Part shown: positions 59,675 through 64,000 of the stretch, piece after piece
Numbering within the stretch: the first letter of the stretch is position 1
Layout: the number at the start of each line of letters is the position of its first letter
NCBI GenBank assembly: GCA_014526335.1
Contig: JACTAT010000156.1
Location: 70,642 to 134,641 of the forward strand
DNA length: 64,000 nt
Direction: 5' to 3'
Source: Chrysaora quinquecirrha
Lineage: Eukaryota; Cnidaria; Scyphozoa; Semaeostomeae; Pelagiidae
Notes under the pieces: generated by a model
The model's input: only the letters and a program-made list of their open reading frames with translations
Databases searched by the model: none
Told to the model about the DNA's origin: nothing
Translations under genes and position numbers: made by a program

Positions 59675-60779
59675 GATATTGCTAGTTTGGAAACCAGGCT
59701 TGGTGGTGAATTGGAGGGGAATTCAAATACTACGGTTCACCCGAAACACAGAAAAATCCGTTCACTTTCGTGCTAAAGTACGAAGTGTGCCACTTTTTAT
59801 CAGTCTTAATAGGCATAATACAGAGATATATACAAGATTACAATAACAGTAATCGATAAGCTATTTGAATTGACTTTTGCAAAGAATTTTGATTACGTTT
59901 TTAGAGCTTCAAGGTGAGAGACGCAGCTCGCAAGTTGTTACGTTGACAAATGTATATCTTTGTAAGTGCGGCTTTGTGGGATGAGCTCTCCAATAATAGC
60001 AGAGACGAGCACTGAATGATAATAATAAAAAAGCGTAAGAAAAAGGCTATATAGGATTTATAGGGTTAGTTCGCAGATTCAGATATTATCTGGCTTGTGG
60101 CTCCTATTCTGGCACAAATTTTGTTGCCGAAATATTGAACTAAAACTGAATCGGTCGATTGGCTTCGCTAAGATTCGCTCCAGTTCATTTCAGCAATCGC
60201 AAGTAGCTGGCAAGTGGCTGCGCAATTTCTTCTTGTCTTTCCCAATCTTGTCGACTGAAATTGACATACCTATTGATGATATGGAGTTTCGTCTATGCAA
60301 TGAAACTCAACCCTCAATGGCAGTTCCCCTCTTTCTTTGAGCATTCTTCCTAACCAAGTGACCAAGTATCAAACTGCGCCTGTTCTACTTTTCAAAGCAG
60401 TGCCCCTATTTTTGGTATATGATTACCTTGAGATCCACTTTTTAGTCCTTAGATCTATCTAGCTCAATCATATTGCCATTCTCAGAGAAAGTAAGCAGAA
60501 AAAGTTGTGTCTTTTGCATCTTTTTCAACATTCATAGTAGTTCGGAACCCTAGCTGCATCGCAATTGAAATTACGAGCACTCTTCGTAATTTAAGGTTTG
60601 AAATGACCAAAATTAGCGTAAGTAACCGAGAACATAATGCTTTTATCCTAAAAGTAACGCTGAACACATCAAAAGAAAGAATTGTGCACGAAACGGTTAA
60701 GACTCAAGATATCAGTTTTGCGTTTTGATGACGTCACACAAATTTCGAATCGTAATAACTTCTGAGTTAGAAACCCTAT

Positions 60780-61480
60780 AGAGGGCTACACCCGAGTACC
60801 CATGTCTAAAAATAACTTTGGGGGAATTTCGTTGAATGGATCTGTTGTTCGTTGTATTAAGCATGCCAAATATGTAACTTTGCTAATTTTCAGTGCTGTA
60901 TTGTAAATAGTTTCCGAGTTATAGAGGAAAAATGTTTTGGGGCTGGGGTCAAGTACCCCAATCTAAAAATAGCTTTGGGGGGAATGTTTTTGAATGGATC
61001 TGTTGTTCGTTGTATTAAGCATACCAAATATGTAACTGTACTCATTTTCAGTTGCGTATCGGAAATAGTTTGCAAGTTATAGAAAAAAATATTTTTGGGG
61101 CTGGGGTCAAGTACCCCAGTCTAAAAATAGCTTTGGGGGGAATTTTTTTGAATGGATCAGTTTTTCGTTGTATTAAGCATACCAAATATGTAACTATACT
61201 CATTTTCAGTTGCGTATTGGAAATAGATTGCAAGTTATAGAAAAAAATATTTTTGGGGCTGGGGTCAAGTACCCCAGTCTAAAAATAGCTTTCGGGGGAA
61301 TTTTTTTTGAATGGATCTGTTTTTCGTTGCATTAAGCATATTAAAATATGTAACTGTACTCATTTTCAGTTCTGTATCGTTAATAGTTTTTGAGTTATAG
61401 AAGAAAAAGCTTTTGGGGATTGGGGTCAAGTACCCCAGTCTAAAAATAGCTTTCGGGGCCATTTTCTGAGTTGGGTCTGT
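60780..61480. repeat. ~158-bp tandem repeats in the right arm
   Basis: GTCAAGTACCCCAGTCTAAA recurs at 60948, 61106, 61264 and 61425 (spacing 158, 158, 161), with a diverged first unit near 60800. Inverted units with 163-bp spacing are at 58899 and 59062. Confidence -1.
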
Positions 61481-61635
61481 TTCCCATTTTGTTTGGCGCA
61501 TCAAACTCTGTACTTGTGCCAAATTTCATGCTTGTATCATAAAGTGCACAATTTGACTCCTAAGCGATTGCACTATTGATTGGTTTAAAGAAAATGAAAT
61601 GACCGCTAATCCCTCTAAATTTCAAGCTATTGCTA

Positions 61636-61850
61636 CAGTTGACATCCACTATCTCGACTGCCCGCTATCTCGAACATTCGCTATCTCGAACGATTTTCTA
61701 TTTCCCCTCGTTTTGCTATAAGGGTTTGTATGGAAAAGTCATCCGCTATCTCGACTGCCCGTTATCTCGAACATTCGCTATCTCGAACCCTTTTCAACTT
61801 CCAATGGAGGAAATCACTGCTCGTTATCTCGAACTTTGCCAAATTTTCTA
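61636..61850 (+). mobile_element. Pogo/Tigger-like left end, truncated
   Basis: CAGTTGACATCCACTATCTC starts right after TA (61634-61635) and is followed by repeated CGCTATCTCGAAC / ATCTCGACTGCCCG modules up to 61835, a layout of pogo-type subterminal regions. No matching right end is in the window. It truncates the LINE relic. Confidence -1.
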
Positions 61851-62324
61851 ATGAAAAGGAAAAAAGAAACATGCCACGAACGTATTTCGAAGTACAGTAT
61901 CAGACGATGATTAACGCTTGTCTACTGCACAGGAAATAACATACATATATTAATCCTACAGTGTTAAAGAGCAAGATGTGTCGATGAAAGTTGTCTAATT
62001 ATTATGTAAACATTGCTTTTGCAAAATGTCAATGAAACTCTTTGAACCTTCTATTATTAATTTGCATGGAACTTGCATGCCATCACCATCACCCACAATC
62101 CTTCACAAAAATTATGAGACTTCTCATCAGAATATGAGAAAATGGCCCCCCTTCCCCCTACAGAGCAATGTTGTTGGTAATCAAGTTGAAATTTTGCGGT
62201 ACAATGCTTCTCCTAACAACAACATTGCTTGGAGAGGCTGGGGAGACACAAAATCGGAAAAACTGCCAAAAAATTATACAGTTCGCAAAAATTGACTTGA
62301 GTCTCAGTATATTTTGTGAAGGAT
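61851..62324. other. Stretch without recognised genes
   Basis: Contains a short frame starting MPRTYFEVQYQTMINACLLH (61871) just after the pogo-like repeats, which may be the start of a lost transposase; nothing else seen. Confidence -1.
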
Positions 62325-64000
62325 TGTCTTAGAAGAATGAAAGACTTGTAATTTGGAGTCAGGATAATCTGACGTGAAGACTGCTCTCTATTTCGTAAAT
62401 GACAAGGAAAAGCTATTAGCTCAACAGATTAATGGGTTTCACAATTCGGTTGACCATTTCTGCATACCAATTTGGGTGGGTGGGGATGTTTTGCAGGGAA
62501 GTACAGGGCCAAAGTGACTGTTAGGAATTTTTTAAAACAATTAGGAAAAACGTTTCATAACCACTTTCGGAAGATCGTTCTCTCTTGTGTAATAATGTGT
62601 AATAATAAAATCATCATATGTAATCATCATTAGTGTATATAATTATATAACTCTGTAATAATTTATCAGATTTCTGAGATGACGGTGCAATTCCACATTA
62701 TTTGTTTTCATCGTGTTACCCACGTGTTACCCACGAGTTACTAACGTGTTACTGTGAACACTAATATGCTTTTCAGTGCGATCTGACGTGTTACCACGAG
62801 TTACTCTCTAAATATAGAAAAAATTATTGCTTCTTTATATTTTTTATTTCTTAGTAGTAACTCGTGGTAACACGTCAAATTTTACTCAAAGGCATATTGC
62901 TCTTCCTAGTAACACGTTAGTAACTCGTGGGTAACACGTGAGTAACACGTACGTACATATACAGATCCTGCTGGGAACAAGAATACATAAGCTAGTTTAC
63001 TAAATATATAGTTAAGTAAAGACAAGACGAAAATAAATACACAAAACCTTTTTTCAACGTTTTTATAGGTAAGCATAATTACTTAAATGTTAGCATTCCT
63101 TAATGTCCCTAGCATTTCAAAGTCTGTGCGTTGTGATTCTCCTCACGGGTTCATATCACGAAGAAATCACGAAAATTTGCATAAAACAATAACAGGAAGT
63201 TTACTTCAATTGTCTTTCGTTTCGAGAGAGAAACTAATTGCAAGAAATTACCACAACATCTCTGCTCTCATTCTCTCTCCCAAATTGCTTGCAGTTTTTA
63301 AAGTCAGTTGAAGATTACACTTGACCTGTCTCATTCGTAAGTAACTTGGTATAGTTATTGCAATTGTACCTACTGTATAATCATTTATGGACACATATCG
63401 TCAACATCAACTGAATGCAAATGTTATCATGGGCCTAACACGCAGATTGCCTTTGTCTTTCTTATTACCACCTTATTTATACAACTCGAGGAAAGTGTAA
63501 TAAAACATGTCTCAGTAATACGTCGTTTCTCCTAATTATTATCATATATTAAGCGCTAATTATATTCTGTTCCTCTGCCCTAGTACATAATAGTTGCCGA
63601 AATAGAAATTAAAAACAAAACTGCAACTCATAGAGTAGGGAACCCTTTCAAAAATTTTTTAAAATTCAGACAGTCTTAGAAGAATGAAAGACTTGTAATT
63701 TGGAGTCAGGATAATCTGACGTGAAGACTGCTCTCTATTTCGTAAATGACAAGGAAAAGCTATTAGCTAAACAGATTAATGGGTTTCACAATTTGGTTGA
63801 CGATTTCTGCATACCAATTTGGGTGGGTGGGGATGTTTTGCAGGGAAGTCCAGGGCCAAAGTGACTGTTAGGAATTTTTTAAAACAATTAGGAAAAACGT
63901 TTCATAACCACTTTCGGAAGATCGTTCTCTCTTGTGTAATAATGTGTAATAATAAAATCATCATATGTAATCATCATTAGTGTATATAATTATATAACTC
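62325..64000. repeat. 1,348-bp spaced direct repeat running off the right edge
   Basis: The segment starting TCTTAGAAGAATGAAAGACT at 62325 recurs at 63673 with only a few mismatches up to the window end (328 bp compared). Sequence before the two starts differs. It may be a pair of LTR-like repeats or the first unit of a tandem duplication. The interior has no convincing coding sequence. Confidence -1.
62712..62949. mobile_element. Foldback MITE with CGTGTTACCCACG arms
   Basis: Arms of about 100 bp are inverted: CGTGTTACCCACGAGTTACT, AATATGC and GACGTGTTACCACGAGTTAC on the left match in reverse complement on the right (AGTAACTCGTGGTAACACGT, GCATATT, AGTAACTCGTGGGTAACACG). A short AT-rich loop lies between. 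No coding. Confidence -1.

Larger units (their letters stand above)
58769..61575. mobile_element. 2.8 kb element with tandem-repeat terminal inverted arms
   Basis: The ends are TAGTGGGTTCGCT and, in reverse complement, TAGTGCAATCGCT. The trinucleotide TTG flanks it at 58766-58768 and 61576-61578, and removing it restores the LINE frame NICI-DWFKENE. The inverted arms share GATACAAGCATGAAATTTGG and a ~158-bp unit: about two units left (58885-59108), about four and a half right (60780-61480). The interior holds a hexamer minisatellite and about 1.1 kb of non-coding sequence (59680-60780). No transposase, so non-autonomous. The 3-bp duplication recalls CACTA elements, but the terminal pentamer is in the opposite sense. 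Confidence -1.

Overview
The window looks like nuclear DNA of an invertebrate animal, most likely an anthozoan cnidarian. It is AT-rich. It has a many-exon host gene with short exons and GT-AG introns. It has a collagen-Ig-Ig-fibrinogen protein of the kind expanded in corals and anemones. Very dense DNA transposons, LINEs and a Penelope-like fragment fill the rest. The assignment to Cnidaria is inference from gene content. No prokaryotic operon, CRISPR array or rRNA was seen.

Layout. 1-26 kb: the 5' two thirds of WASHC5 (strumpellin, WASH complex) on the minus strand. I reconstructed 21 consecutive exons, 734 codons with every splice phase agreeing, from the start codon at 26077 to 288; the gene continues off the left edge. 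Its introns hold a minus-strand collagen/Ig/fibrinogen ORF (18.5-20.0 kb), a decayed plus-strand fibrinogen relic (1.8-2.6 kb) and several MITEs with clear target-site duplications. 26.16-33.04 kb: a 6.9 kb element with 1.2-1.4 kb inverted arms, starting about 80 bp upstream of the WASHC5 start codon and carrying a decayed multi-domain ORF of an uncharacterised family. 34.0-35.9 kb: a broken integrase-type DDE transposase, then a 5'-truncated Penelope-like GIY-YIG fragment with a hammerhead-like core. 37-38.7 and 44.9-45.7 kb: two copies of a tRNA-headed repeat, each followed by degenerate simple repeats. 39.1-42.95 kb: a minus-strand LINE with CCCH zinc fingers in ORF1. 48.4-53.9 kb: a 5.5 kb TTAA-flanked transposon with exact 15 bp inverted ends and two convergent intron-containing genes, a Kolobok-like transposase and a CXC plus P2X7-C-terminal-like protein. 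54.7-58.8 kb: two plus-strand LINE relics. 58.8-61.6 kb: an element with tandem-repeat inverted arms inserted in the second LINE, whose reading frame resumes on the far side. 61.6-64 kb: a pogo-like end, a foldback element and a direct repeat running off the right edge.

The strongest candidate for an undescribed system is the TTAA element. The convergent pairing of a spliced transposase with a P2X7-C-terminal-like/CXC protein inside one set of inverted ends would put that domain on a mobile element. The long-inverted-repeat element next to WASHC5 is second. All TE coding regions except small parts carry stops or frameshifts. The WASHC5 exons are clean, so most lesions look like real decay, although residual assembly indels remain possible.
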